NCBI GenBank assembly: GCA_021030905.1 | Contig: JAGFMI010000002.1 | Span: 248,001 to 312,000 of the forward strand | Direction: 5' to 3' | DNA: 64,000 nt | From: Pyrenula massariospora | Lineage: Eukaryota; Ascomycota; Eurotiomycetes; Pyrenulales; Pyrenulaceae | In this document: in pieces, positions 35,258 to 45,981 of the stretch | How the letters are laid out: every line of letters starts with the position of its first letter | How positions within the stretch are numbered: the first letter of the stretch is position 1 | Position numbers and translations under genes: made by a program | Notes under the pieces: model-generated | Seen by the model: the letters and a program-made list of their open reading frames with translations, nothing else | Database searches by the model: none | Told to the model about the DNA's origin: nothing

Positions 35258-37252
35258 TGTAGTCGGATAATCGGCAGACCATATACTTATCAATTTGATT
35301 TCATTGTTGGTGTCGAATATATCAGGGCCGCTGTGGCTTCTGAACAGATCCTAAGGGTCTCCGAGCAGGGAGCCTCTGCAACTTGCGCCATGCAGGAACA
35401 TTCTGCAGCGGGGCAAAGTTGTTCCCCCCCGACCTTATTGCCGTCCCGTCTAGTCTCGTCCTCGAAAATACAGCTTCGGTCAAAATATAAAGACCTCCAT
35501 CACGTTTCACCAGATTCTCCTGCTGACATCTCTTTGAAAGGTACGATGCTCAAGCATTTTCCATTATTGGCCCAAAATGAAGACGCTCTGCAATGATCAC
35601 CCGGCAAGATGCCCAGCTTTGATTTTATGAAGCCAAATCCTGCCCAAAGCGTTGTGGAAAATGGAAGCGGACGGATAGAGCTAATGTTTGTCGCCTGTGG
35701 GAGGTTTCTTGTTGATACTATGCGTATGATTTTGCTTTCAGACCTGTTGTGAGACCTTGGTTTTCGTCAGAGACTTGTCTGCTCTCCCCACCAGTCCGCA
35801 CGTCATTTTCGAACCATCATACAGCGCCCAATGCAACGTTAGTAATTGAAGTGTCATCACATACTGAACCATATTGAGTTCCTACATTTTTCAAATATAT
35901 GTTCATTTTCTTCCTACCGACTTAGCATCACATCAACGAGGCAAAGCGTTCGGGCGCAAGGAAACAGTCCCATGATAACTACTCTACCACACAGCACTTC
36001 CCTATTCCATTTCTAAGCAAAGTCATAGGTCATCCACTATCTACGAATGTTGGATTGGGCTTGGTATGGACGGCATGGCCGAGACGTGGTACCGTCTTTC
36101 GAGGCTAGTGCGTCGATCGTAGGTAACCACTCGCATTGTACTCAATGCAGCTTATTCTAGTATATGTTTCCATATTCTCCAAACCTTTCGTATGTTCGTG
36201 GGAATGACAAAGTTTCCTTTGTCAACGTCTGTGACATCTTGAAAGCTTTGCAAAGAGTTGTATTTGCTCATTCCTTTCGAACACCTCCTCTAGTCCCTAA
36301 AGTCATCTGTAAGTCGATACTTGTTAAGAATGTTCTTTGTCTCTCCCAATTCCTGGCTCTTTTATATCCCACCTGATGATCAGGAAGACTCTCCATGATC
36401 CTTGGAATCTTCACGTCGCGAAAGCATCGAAAAAAGAGGCACGTGATATCATGCGCCTGCTACAGCACATGCGGTTGTTCCTTACAGAACAGTCACACAA
36501 AAAAGCGGATTACATGAGTTCTCTTTATCTTGTTCTATTTCAGCAATGGCACTCAATGCTTCAAAAGAAGATCGACTACTGGAATCGCAAGCTAATTTAA
36601 TTCTGCTTTTGTTTATACATCATCATAGCAAAGTCGGTGAATGTCACTGAACCGATCTATGAGGATGGGACTCGTTTCTACTCATCATGTTACTTGTCAT
36701 TATTCCGCAGAGTGATGAGAAGAATGTGCTCTAACAGCAGTTGAGAAATCTTGCTTGGAAAGACGGTATTTGTATTCTTTTCTTTGATATTTCATATCAG
36801 GACAAACAGCTGAACTATGGAAATATGAAAATGCTTCATGCAGACCACCCGGCTACACAGGAAACCCACAGCACAAGAACGACGCAGCACGATGATCATG
36901 TCGCACGCATTAGATTAGAGGCGCTCTACACATCCGTGGAAATCATCAGCTGCAATCATTTGGACCATCTTGATTATCGAACTCCGTATAAGGATCCGCA
37001 TATTTGACAAAGGGGCACCGAGGACTCGGTGACGCGTGTTTGTCGCGTGAACAAAAATAACGCGTCGCACCATTGAGAGCGCGTCTTAGCGCTACGTCAT
37101 GATGCTCCAAAATCCGGGGGTGGCCCAAGCTCCTCTGTCTCCGCATTGGCTCCTCCTTCGCCTCAAATCTGGTACGGTACCTGAACCTTTTCCTCATCGC
37201 TTCCCACTAGAAGTATCAGGTACCTCTCGGTGTTTTCTTCAAAGCTCTCACA
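35258..37252. other. divergent intergenic region
   Basis: 2 kb without a recognisable gene; AT-rich from about 35850 to 36980. It includes the TLG1 promoter at left and that of the 37253 gene at right. Confidence 0.6.
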
Positions 37253-38647
37253 ATGTCTGAACGAAGATCTTCTGCGCGCATTGCTGCGCAAGAAAAGTCC
37301 AGTCCCAGCTCCTCACCACAGAAGTCTTCGCCAGCCGGGACTAAGCGCAAAGCTGATACGAGCTCGTCGCCGGCTGGCAAGGGGAGTAAGCGGGGTAGGA
37401 AGTCCAAAGAGCAGAAATCAATCGAGGAAACCATCAATCCGTAAGTGATACAAGTTTCGCACCATCTCTCTTAACTTTACAGTCACTCACAGCTCTCGTA
37501 GCGACAAGCCTCAACCTTCTGAGAAGATAGCAGAGGGAAATGGCGTACAGGAGAAAACTGACACTGAGATGAACGATGTTGGCGACAAGCAAGAAGTCGA
37601 AAAGACGATTACCGAAGACGCCACTAAAGAAGATGCTAAGGCTAATGCTACTTCCACAATGGACGACACCGGAAAGGTCCAGCCAGCAGACGTCTCGGCT
37701 CAGAATGGAGCTGTCGAAGGGGACAGTGCCGTCGAACCAGATAAGAGAGAAGAAGAGACGCCTTCTTCCATACTCGAGAAGGGCATAATCTATTTCTTCT
37801 TCCGCGGCCGTGTTGGTATTGATCACCCGTCTGACCCTAATGAGATTGCGCGTAGCTACTTCGTTCTCCGGCCCCTCCCTCATGGCGCCAAGCTATCTGA
37901 CGGTCCAATTGGCGATGCTGGAAATGCGCGGCTTGTCGCGTTGCCGAAGAAGATCCTACCCAAGAGTCATCGCGACCGGTTTTTGAGCTTTGTTGAGAAG
38001 GCCGGAACGACATTTCAAGATCTAAAAGAAAACTTCATGAAGGGGTCTGACTATGAGACGAAGACGGCTGGCGTCAGGCATACACCGCCGGTGACACCTG
38101 TGGCCGAAGGAATCTATGCCATAACGAGTACTGGTCGTGAATCGCATTTGGCATACATTCTCACTATCCCCGACAAAATATCAGAGGTGCAGGAAGACAT
38201 TGGGCTCAAAGAAAAGGGTAGCTTCGTTGTCAGTCTACGAAATCCGCAGTACGATGGTCCTGCAGGAACCAATTTGCCCCAAGGACCAGACTTTTCAAAG
38301 GAGTCAGCTCATCAGTTCTTTTCCAGTGATTTAACTCACGGCTAACGCAACGCAGGATTTTGGACGAGTTTCGCGCGCTCCGCTGGATGGCGCTGCAGCC
38401 CAAGCACCTTGATTTCGCCAACGCTCAATTCCTGCTCATCGGGGAAGCGGGTGGGCATCTAGGTAAGGCCGTGGAAGAGCAGAAGGAGGATGCGCAGGAC
38501 CCCAAGAAAGAATCGCCGGAGGAAGAGATGGAGAAATTAGAGCATGAGGATGAGATTCGGATCAAGCATCTCCAGGGTGATGATTCTGTCTTTGTGGATT
38601 TGGGACTGTCCGCAAAGGAGTATCCGAAAGTGCAGACTACGTGGTGA
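37253..38647 (+). CDS. conserved fungal nuclear-type protein (often annotated as BTB-domain factor)
   Basis: Three exons: 37253-37440, 37502-38302 and 38356-38647, giving 426 aa. The N-terminus is Ser/Lys/Arg-rich with likely nuclear signals (KRKADTSSSP, GSKRGRKSKEQ). A long acidic linker follows, then a conserved globular part (ILEKGIIYFFFRGRVGIDHP, RSYFVLRPLPHGAKLSDGPI, LVALPKKILPKSHRDRFLSF). Exon 3 carries EILDEFRALRWMALQPKHLD and the acidic end LEHEDEIRIKHLQGDDSVFV. Relatives in fungal databases carry the name 'BTB domain transcription factor', but I see no BTB fold here. Function is unknown; nuclear location is inferred. Intron 2 has a GTCAGC donor, weaker than its neighbours. Intron 1 has a second acceptor 9 bp upstream that keeps frame. 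Confidence 0.82.
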
Positions 38648-39078
38648 AAGGTGAGGGGCAAGGAAATCGTTCGTGGAGAGAAATTAGGTGATGAACCAAT
38701 GTAGAGGTCGCCGGACAAGAATTAGGGGTATGTCTATAAGCTTTGCGGGAGGTACCTTTGAAAAATAGGGAAAGCTATATGTAACGAGCTAGCCTAGGGC
38801 GGAGAGCTATCATGTCTATAACCTTTTCAACAACATGAAGAATGGAAATACATTTCTCGTGCAAATCAGACTGTCAGGCTGAGGTCTGGTAATCTCCCGC
38901 GATTTGTAGTATTGACATTGATCCGACACTGACTGTAGCAGAAGCCTTTGCTTCGTCAATGGAAGTCAATACATGTGGTATCATTCCTAAATTGGAGTCT
39001 GCTCATGCCATGTCATGTGATCGGCGTTTGATAAGTACATGAACAAAACCCCTCATTCCTGAAATGGCAAATGACTTA
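38648..39078. other. intergenic, converging 3' flanks
   Basis: 430 bp, nothing recognised. Confidence 0.6.
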
Positions 39079-40644
39079 TCACAAAACGACAAGTCCGGCT
39101 AAAAGAGCGGCCCCAAGCACAGTCCAGATATAGCCATTATGATCCTTCGACACACCAACACCTAGGTAGACTGGCTCAGTGTAAGAAGCATTTGTCGTAT
39201 ACGCTGTCGAAGTCGGGCTAGCAGCTCTATCCGATCCAAAGGCGCCGCTGAGAAAACTAGAGCTTGGGATACCGCCGCCTGAATTCAGGGCAATAGTGCT
39301 GCTTCCTACCACAAGCGCAGTACTTCCCGGGGCTAGGCTGTACCTCGTCCCAGAGATGGTCTCAACAGCGCCGAGGGTGAGTGTTGTACCGTCAACGACG
39401 ATCGGTTGACCAGACGTAATCGGAAGTGGGGATTCGAGGATAGGGTTTGTGAGTGTTGTGTATGCACCGGCGGTGGGGAGGGCTATGGTGCTGCTTCCCA
39501 TTACAAGGGCGGTGCTTCCGAGAGCCAGGCTGTAACGTGCTCCGGAGATAGTCTCGACGGCGCCAGGAGTAAGAGTTGTGCCGGCGATGACGATGGGTTG
39601 GCCAGCCGCGATTGAAAGTGGAGATGGTAAAGGAATATTGGTTATTGTGGCGGATGCACTGGCAGATGGGAGAGTGATAGTGCTACTTCCGACAACCAAA
39701 TTGCTGCCATCTGTTGCAAGGCTATATGGTGTTCCCGATATAGTTTTGGTGGCACCAGGAAAGAGGGTCTGGCCTGCAATGACAATGGGCTGATTAGGTG
39801 TAAGCGTGAGGGGAGATGGGATGGCGGCATTCGTAATCGTGGCGTACGGAGAGTGGAGAGGCAGACTGGTGACTTGAATAGTCGATGCTGCGTTCTCTCC
39901 TATAGCGCTCACAATCACTTGACCTCCACCAGCAGCAAGCGACAGCACACTACCGGACACCGTAACAACGGGCTTGCTGAAGCCCAGAGTCGAACTGCCA
40001 ATGGCAAAGGCAGAAGCAGAGTTCGCTGTGTAGGTGACGGAACCAAAGCTGAATACCGGAGGAAGTGTATCTGATGGGCTTGGGTTCTTGGGCGTAAATT
40101 GACTTGAACCAACTGGAGCAGAGATTTCAGGAGTCTTGACTGGCAAAGAAAGTGCTGGCTCGGTACTCAAAAGTGGCGGAGGGTCTGGAGGTACACCCGG
40201 CGTTTGCCCAACTTTGGATGGCACGACGATGCTACCTTCAGGGGCAGTATTAGCAGCACTTACGCCTGAGCTAGCAATGCTTGCCGGCATACCGCCAGAG
40301 ATTCCACGATTTGTGACTGTGGGGCAAATAGAGTCTGAAATAATCATCACTGTCACAGTGTCGACAGAATTCGCTGTAGTAGTGAAGGTGAAAGGAGCGA
40401 TACTGGTACGGGTTATGGTAAGGGGAGGAAGAGTCAAAATCAGAGTTTTAGTAAAGGTGACTGTTGAGCATGTTGGATCTGGTATGCTGCTTTTCTCCCA
40501 AGGGGCAGTGGTATTTGTGTAAGCAGCTAAGATGTTAACACTCGCTAGGTCTAAATCAAATTTCGAGTACTTACAACTCACTGCCAGAACATGATCTAAC
40601 CCAAGAAAACTTGTCAGAAGAAGAGAAACCAGACCAAGCTCCAT
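39079..40644 (-). CDS. repeat-bearing GPI-like cell-surface protein
   Basis: Minus strand. Signal peptide at residues 1-22 (MELGLVSLLLTSFLGLDHVL). Best model is two exons, 40575-40644 and 39079-40526, removing a 48-bp intron (40527-40574: GTAAGT...GTTAAC...CTTAG), 505 aa. The intron is a multiple of three without stops, so the unspliced frame (521 aa) is also open. The body is Ser/Thr/Pro/Ala-rich, and the C-terminus (GYIWTVLGAALLAGLVVL) is a hydrophobic tail like a GPI-attachment signal. The centre has three well-kept 63-65-residue repeats with motifs PSPL..GQPIVIAG, G..ETISG..YSLA and GSSTIALP, plus an older degenerate copy before them. Such proteins are extracellular, heavily O-glycosylated and often wall-linked. 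Specific role unknown. Confidence 0.82.
   Translation of the reverse strand: MELGLVSLLLTSFLGLDHVLAVSCKYSKFDLDLASVNILAAYTNTTAPWEKSSIPDPTCSTVTFTKTLILTLPPLTITRTSIAPFTFTTTANSVDTVTVMIISDSICPTVTNRGISGGMPASIASSGVSAANTAPEGSIVVPSKVGQTPGVPPDPPPLLSTEPALSLPVKTPEISAPVGSSQFTPKNPSPSDTLPPVFSFGSVTYTANSASAFAIGSSTLGFSKPVVTVSGSVLSLAAGGGQVIVSAIGENAASTIQVTSLPLHSPYATITNAAIPSPLTLTPNQPIVIAGQTLFPGATKTISGTPYSLATDGSNLVVGSSTITLPSASASATITNIPLPSPLSIAAGQPIVIAGTTLTPGAVETISGARYSLALGSTALVMGSSTIALPTAGAYTTLTNPILESPLPITSGQPIVVDGTTLTLGAVETISGTRYSLAPGSTALVVGSSTIALNSGGGIPSSSFLSGAFGSDRAASPTSTAYTTNASYTEPVYLGVGVSKDHNGYIWTVLGAALLAGLVVL
39280..39850 (-). repeat. three in-frame coding repeats of about 190 bp
   Basis: Three consecutive units within the GPI-like gene, at roughly 39655-39850, 39460-39654 and 39280-39459. 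Each encodes TITN..PSPL..GQPIV followed by TLTPGAVETISG, SLA.GS and VGSSTIAL. The two C-terminal units are the most alike, suggesting recent duplication or homogenisation. Confidence 0.75.
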
Positions 40645-41544
40645 CTCGCCAGTCTATGGATCTGCATCAGATCAACAATGCATTCACTCAAACGCGCTGG
40701 TCGCGGTTTGGGTTAATAAGAGCATTTCCAAAAGCTAGTAGAGAACTGTTGCCAGCCTTACTTAGCCAACGTCCCTCCATCAAAGTCATCCATGTTACTT
40801 GTCGATTTCTCTCGATCCCTTCAGCAGTTCCCCATCTTGCATGTGGCTTTGCCCTCTGGTGAAGCGCCTTTTCTCAGCTGGAGCAATCATTTCTTTATTA
40901 TTCATTGCCGGATTTGGCAAGCCGAGCATTTGAACTTGAGCTGAGGCTGCTTGCCAAGATGGGGCAGATTTGTACATGCAGCCTTTAAACTTCAGAGTCC
41001 ACGATTGATGCAGTGCAACGTCTCTCAAATAGAGAGACTCGAATGAACGTTAAAAAGGCGGACGTGCACGGACTCTGGCCCCCAGATTCATAGCCGCAAA
41101 TATATCTTGGCGCGGAGTGGTTTTCGCGCTGGCGGCCCGCACCGATCCTTTTCGCCGACCTAGACTTTATCCCCTGATCGACTGCCATGTGCCAAGCTAC
41201 AGTCGTCCTCTAAGCAACTTCATTTGACTGATAATATCATGCCAGGGATGGTCCCTGACAGAGTACACGGCCGAGTATCCTCAATACACAAAAACACCAG
41301 CCTTGCAGCACGCAGCAACAAACATGCTCCGCTCCCAGAATATCTCGTTCCATCCAACGCCTGCTGCTGGTCTCACTCGCTGCACAATGCTTCAGCTTGA
41401 TCTGAAGATCCAATGTTAGGCAGACGTTCCGACCCTGCCGCTCCGGGCACCCTCTCAGTCCGGAGAGCTGTAATTGTCTCCTGAGTAGTCGTCCGGGGAA
41501 GCTCATTTTGACAGGTATTTCAACATTGGTCCCGCAGGCAGACT
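40645..41544. other. divergent promoter region
   Basis: 900 bp between two divergently transcribed surface-protein genes. No gene fully supported; a 5' exon of the 41545 gene (signal peptide) may hide at 41320-41520. Confidence 0.5.
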
Positions 41545-43309
41545 ATGATTGCCCTTGGAGTGAGTTGTGAGTCTTCTTTCTTTCCCTATTATTCAATGTC
41601 ATACATAGGCCAAGCCGCCGGTCAATGCACGCAACCTCACAATGTGGTCAATCCCAGAGCTTCGGAGCCGTCCCCAATCTCGTTCCCACCGAGTGGATAC
41701 TGGTGCGTACATGCAAGGGCAAAGACTTGATTTGACTTCTGACACTAGCAGGGATGGTCACGATGGCTCATGGTCGACTTTTACCCTCCAAATTGGAAGC
41801 TATCCACAACAACAAGATGTTAGAGTTCTTCCTTCGACATCGGGCAATTCAATCTGGGTGGTATCGTTTGAAGGATGTACTCCTGAGGACCCCTTTGACT
41901 GCGCCGATAGTCGCGGGGGCACTTTTAAGGTTCAAACCTCACCAACCTGGGAGGACCAAGGCTTATATATGCTTCCTTTAAATTCTCTTCACGCTCTGCC
42001 CTATTCTGGAAGTGCCGATATCGGATTCGACAATGTTACTGTGAGTATGAGCTTTCTAGAAAGGAGTCTAGCTTTACATTCTAATGAATGTGAAAAGACC
42101 AATTGGCAAGGCCGTCATGGAATTTCGCTAAGCCATCAAGTAGTAGTGGCATTGGCTACGAAGGAATTCTACCTAGGGTATTTTGGTCTTGGTATTAACT
42201 CAGTAAATATCAGCAGCTACAACGATGGTTACCCGAGCCTGCTTGGTACCCTTAGATCTCAAAGCCTGATACCCAGTTCTTCGTTTGGCTATACAGCAGG
42301 AGCCTCATACCGCTCCTATCCTCTTAACAATCAAGCTAGTCTTACTCTGGGGGGTTATGACTCGACGCGTTTTGACAGGACCAAAAATGTCACATCCTCG
42401 GGTCAGGACGAGTATCGACCAATGCTTTTAGGTCTTTCTAACATAATCCATCATTCTAAAAATACTTCAGCATCCCTCCTTTCTGCACCGATCATCACCG
42501 CTGTGGACTCCACCATAACGGAACTTTGGCTCCCTGAACAAGCTTGCGACGCTTTTGCAAGCGCTTTCTCTCTTATTTACAACTCTAGCATCAATCTCTA
42601 TATGATCCTTCCCGACACTCAGAGCCGTAATCTCGTCATAAATGCCTCAGTCACATTCACCTTAACATCTGGCTCCTCTTCTTCCCCGAATGCTATCAAT
42701 ATTACTCTTCCCTACTCCGCATTTGCGCTGACACTTAAAGCGCCTAACTCCTTCGGCAACATCTCAGGTCCATATTTCCCCCTTCGTCGCGCCACAAACA
42801 GTTCACAAATATATCTTGGCCGGACATTTTTGCAAGAAGCCTATCTAATCTCTGACTACGAGCGAGGCATATTTTCCGTGTTCCCTGCCGTGTTCCCCGA
42901 CGCTAGCGTTGATGGAGTCATTGTGCCTATCTCACCTCCACTGGATTCTACCAGAGCGCCAGGTACCAAGCCATCAACCCCACCAACATCGAAAGGAAAG
43001 CACAACGTCTCGACAGAGATTATCGCCGCTGTCGTTTGTGCAATTGCTCTAATTGCTCTACTAGCAGGCACAAGTTTTCTAGTTCGTTGGTGTCGCACAA
43101 AGCGAAGACATGTGGCGCGCGGCCGGGAACTTGGAGGGAGACATATTAGAGAGGAATTAGATGGGAAAGACAACGGCAGGCGCATCCACGAGAAACACGG
43201 GCGGGCTACATCCAACAGACCAGAAATAGGTGCGGGGAGAGAACTTTTTGAGATGCCAGGTGGAATTGGTAATGATGGGGCGGCGGAGGTTGAGAATAGT
43301 GAAGAGTAG
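41545..43309 (+). CDS. membrane-anchored pepsin-like (A1) protein, catalytic Asp missing
   Basis: At least two exons: 41545-41702 and 41752-43309, joined across a 49-bp intron (GTGCGT...GCAG) that restores SFPPSGYW|DGHDGSWSTF, the usual entry into the A1 fold. The first exon's 5' end is uncertain: the Met at 41545 gives no good signal peptide, and a further upstream exon is likely. Seen: TFTLQIGSYPQQQDVRVLPS with STSG in place of the catalytic DTG; ACGG-like LGLGINS loop; LTLGGYDSTRF; second motif ITAVDSTITELWLP; many N-glycosylation sites; stalk TRAPGTKPSTPPTSKG; one helix IIAAVVCAIALIALLAGTSF; and a basic cytosolic tail of about 70 residues. With the first Asp gone, it is probably not an active protease, perhaps a surface binder or sensor (inference). 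Confidence 0.8.
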
Positions 43310-43808
43310 GTTTTGACATGGAGAAAAGGTAAATAAGAAGCATGGATGCTGCTCTTCTCGAGAAGAACTGTAGGAATGCAGACCCTACGACGAACGTTGG
43401 CATAGCCTTAATGCTTCTTAGCCTCATCTAATATGTTTGATCAGGCAGGGTAAGAATTCTTGGCTGAAGAGCAGCATCCGCAGACTATATTATTTATCTC
43501 TGCTTCATGTGTGAATGATGGAAAGATATAACATTTAGCAGTCCTCTACGTTATCTGAGGCATATGTATGTCTCGTATTTCCTCAGTCTTCACGCTTGAG
43601 TGTAATCTTAGACTGATCTCAGTCGCAGTTCCTGAATCTTCTCACGCCTAGTCGGTCCGGATACTGGAGTTAAATAGAGTATACTGGACACTGGGTGAGT
43701 TAGCATTTGTTCTTTTGATTTCATCCATTTGTGCAATTTACAGGAAGATAAGGCGGCTCACCAAATGGAAAGAATACATGTGGAGACTTTGTGAGATACT
43801 ATACTGGA

Positions 43809-43900
43809 GGCTGGGTATCACCAGTTGTGGCGCATCGTTCATTAGCCGAACGAGCGCCAATGCTAACGATCAGATAAGCCACAACTTCTGATACCCAGCC
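43809..43900. mobile_element. short inverted-repeat element (MITE-like), copy A
   Basis: 92 bp bounded by 23-bp inverted repeats: left arm 43809-43831 (GGCTGGGTATCACC...), right arm 43878-43900 (...TTCTGATACCCAGCC), matching at 21 of 23 positions. A related element sits at 59.6 kb. No coding capacity and no clear target duplication. Confidence 0.55.
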
Positions 43901-44438
43901 TTGACCATAGCTTAGACGTTCTGCCAAGTGTATCATGCAAGCTACTCATCCATGTACATGTCTCCTGCATACGGCTGCATGAACAATCAGCTTTGGGGGC
44001 TATGCAGTTTTCATCAGCTGAGGACCAGAAATAGCGCTCTCCTATCTTCCGTCAGGCACTCTTCGGCACTTTCATTACCCTGGTATTTGCTCGGAGCACG
44101 CCCTTGGTTTAAAACTTTGTTGAAACGCTCCCAACATCGCCAATGAGCTCAGAAATATTAGCCGACATCGGGCTAATCACACCGTGTGCTCAAACAAAGC
44201 AGCTAAAATCTTGTAGGAAATGATATCAATCCGAGTATAGGTTTCTTAATAAATCAAGTGTCAAGTTTTACCTCTGCTTGGTCATATTCTGCAGCATTAT
44301 TCCCTGGAGCTATCCAAAGAACCCCATTTGCCCATATATCTTCGTCGTTATTCAGGCCATGTTCCAGCACCGTACGCTTCATCCTACCTTGCAGTCTACT
44401 ATGTGCGAACACGTCCCGACCCTAACCTGAGGCACATG

Positions 44439-44549
44439 TAGTCACGAGTCAAAGAGGTAGTGGCATGATCGTGTTTAGGGATTTTGCGAGTGATCTCGTG
44501 ACTAGGTGATGTCGAATTCAATTTCCTAGACAGCCCTCGACATCACCTA
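44439..44549. repeat. nested inverted repeats
   Basis: Two perfect inverted pairs in tandem: TAGTCACGAG at 44439-44448 with CTCGTGACTA at 44495-44504, then TAGGTGATGTCGA at 44503-44515 with TCGACATCACCTA at 44537-44549. The right arm of the first overlaps the left arm of the second by two bases. Confidence 0.7.
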
Positions 44550-44898
44550 CCCCTTCGGTAGTTGAACGTACTGAGGTTTAGTATAGACAAGAGATTGTTC
44601 TTTGTTTGTCTTTCACTTTCACACACACTATCTTACGCACCAATATACCTAGTACTGACTCACTTAATCAACTTCACAAATTAATCCTTACTCACTAATT
44701 GCTTGTTGAACGTGTTGGTCTATTTAAACACCTCAAGTTCTCCTACGCCTCCAACATTTCCGAAATTGCTGACCACCCAGCACATCCTTGATGCTCCATC
44801 GAACGATCCAGAGTTCAAAATCAAGGTCAAGATTCTCTTTTTTCAATCCTTCCAACGCTTCGATCAATTTCAAAAACAGCTGAACTCCCGTGCCGACC

Positions 44899-45981
44899 AT
44901 GTCGCTGACCGACCTCAAGCGATGGGCACCTTTTCAGCTCAATGCCCTCGGTCTCATCACGACGCTTGGCGCTAAGGATGTGGACAAGAAAGTCGGCCGC
45001 CTAGTAAGCACCCCTTACACGAAATACCTCCCCACCCTAAGTGCCAATGCCATCGCGAGCAACGATTTCACGGAGCCTATCCCTGGATATACTTGCTACA
45101 ACATCAGCGACGGGATCGTGGCTACAGACGTTGCAGGGTGGTTCGGACGGTGGTTGGGCTGCCAAAAGCTCACATCTTGCTCCACCCACATCTCTATTTC
45201 TGCCTCCAAGGACCAGAAGCGGGTCCCAAAACTGGCTGCCCTCACGGAAACCGCGTCCTCCGTACTCGCCTTGCTCGTTATGGGTGACATCTTTGTTCTA
45301 ACGACCGCCATCGGTGACTGGTGGGGTCTTGCGAGCGCAATCGCCATGGCCATGTCCGTAATTGTGCGCAACGTGATTGTGAGCCAGAATCGTGCCGCCC
45401 TGGACAAGGCCGCCGACAATACCATGGCAAGAAACGCTGATCCTGTCAAGACCTTCTGGGCTCTTCCAGACGGCAATGCGGTTACGATCATAGTTCCTCG
45501 AGGGATAGTGACGGACTGCCTTCTCACCACGCCTCGACCACCCAACAAATTCCTTTACGATACCGCCAGGGCCTTTGGTTGGATCATGTTCGCCGTCCAA
45601 GCCGTGGCCATCGGAAACGCCTCGATGATCATCCAATTGCGCATTCTCTCCCTGTCAATAGTCTCCACGCTTTTAGTCACTGCAGCGAACGTCCACGACG
45701 AGACCCGCGTCGGATCACGTCTGCGACTCCACCGGCTCGACGCTTCAGGGCCTGAATCCCGGTCGAAGACGTTCGCTCGGTTGAACCTCAGCCCGGAAGA
45801 AGAGGACTCGATGGTGGATTGGAATCAGTTCCCCCATCGGAGCAATAAGGCGTGGTGGATGAGGTATACGCAGAGCAAGTACCTAGCGCAATTGGACGAA
45901 GGTTTCGCGTTCTGGGATAAGATGGTGACTGAGCCTGAGACGAGGGAAGTACCGAAGGATGTTCCGAAGAAGGAAGCTTAG
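44899..45981 (+). CDS. fungal multi-pass membrane protein, unknown
   Basis: Single exon, 360 aa. The first ATG in a good context is at 44899 (GACCATGTC). Hydrophobic segments: about residues 118-150 (SSVLALLVMGDIFVLTTAIG and GLASAIAMAMSVIVRNVIVS, possibly two helices), then after a polar loop with FWALPDGNAVTIIVPRG, two more around residues 225-265 (FGWIMFAVQAVAIGN; LRILSLSIVSTLLVTAANVH). The C-terminal 100 residues are soluble and charged (WWMRYTQSKYLAQLDEGFAF). No signal peptide or known domain. It resembles species-variable fungal membrane proteins with a conserved WW..Y...EGFAFWD tail (inference). Function unknown. Confidence 0.75.
   Translation: MSLTDLKRWAPFQLNALGLITTLGAKDVDKKVGRLVSTPYTKYLPTLSANAIASNDFTEPIPGYTCYNISDGIVATDVAGWFGRWLGCQKLTSCSTHISISASKDQKRVPKLAALTETASSVLALLVMGDIFVLTTAIGDWWGLASAIAMAMSVIVRNVIVSQNRAALDKAADNTMARNADPVKTFWALPDGNAVTIIVPRGIVTDCLLTTPRPPNKFLYDTARAFGWIMFAVQAVAIGNASMIIQLRILSLSIVSTLLVTAANVHDETRVGSRLRLHRLDASGPESRSKTFARLNLSPEEEDSMVDWNQFPHRSNKAWWMRYTQSKYLAQLDEGFAFWDKMVTEPETREVPKDVPKKEA

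Larger units (their letters stand above)
43310..44898. other. intergenic region with inverted-repeat elements
   Basis: 1.6 kb without a gene. It contains a 92-bp inverted-repeat element near 43.85 kb and nested palindromes near 44.5 kb (listed separately). The 44600-44890 part is a C/A/T-rich promoter/leader. Confidence 0.6.

Noticed and set aside
44400-44700. solo LTR-like sequence around the nested palindromes
   Set aside because: No defined ends, no target duplication and no second copy in the window; only the inverted repeats can be supported.
44890-44898. upstream GTG start for the unknown membrane protein
   Set aside because: The ATG at 44899 is in a good context; non-ATG starts are unlikely here.
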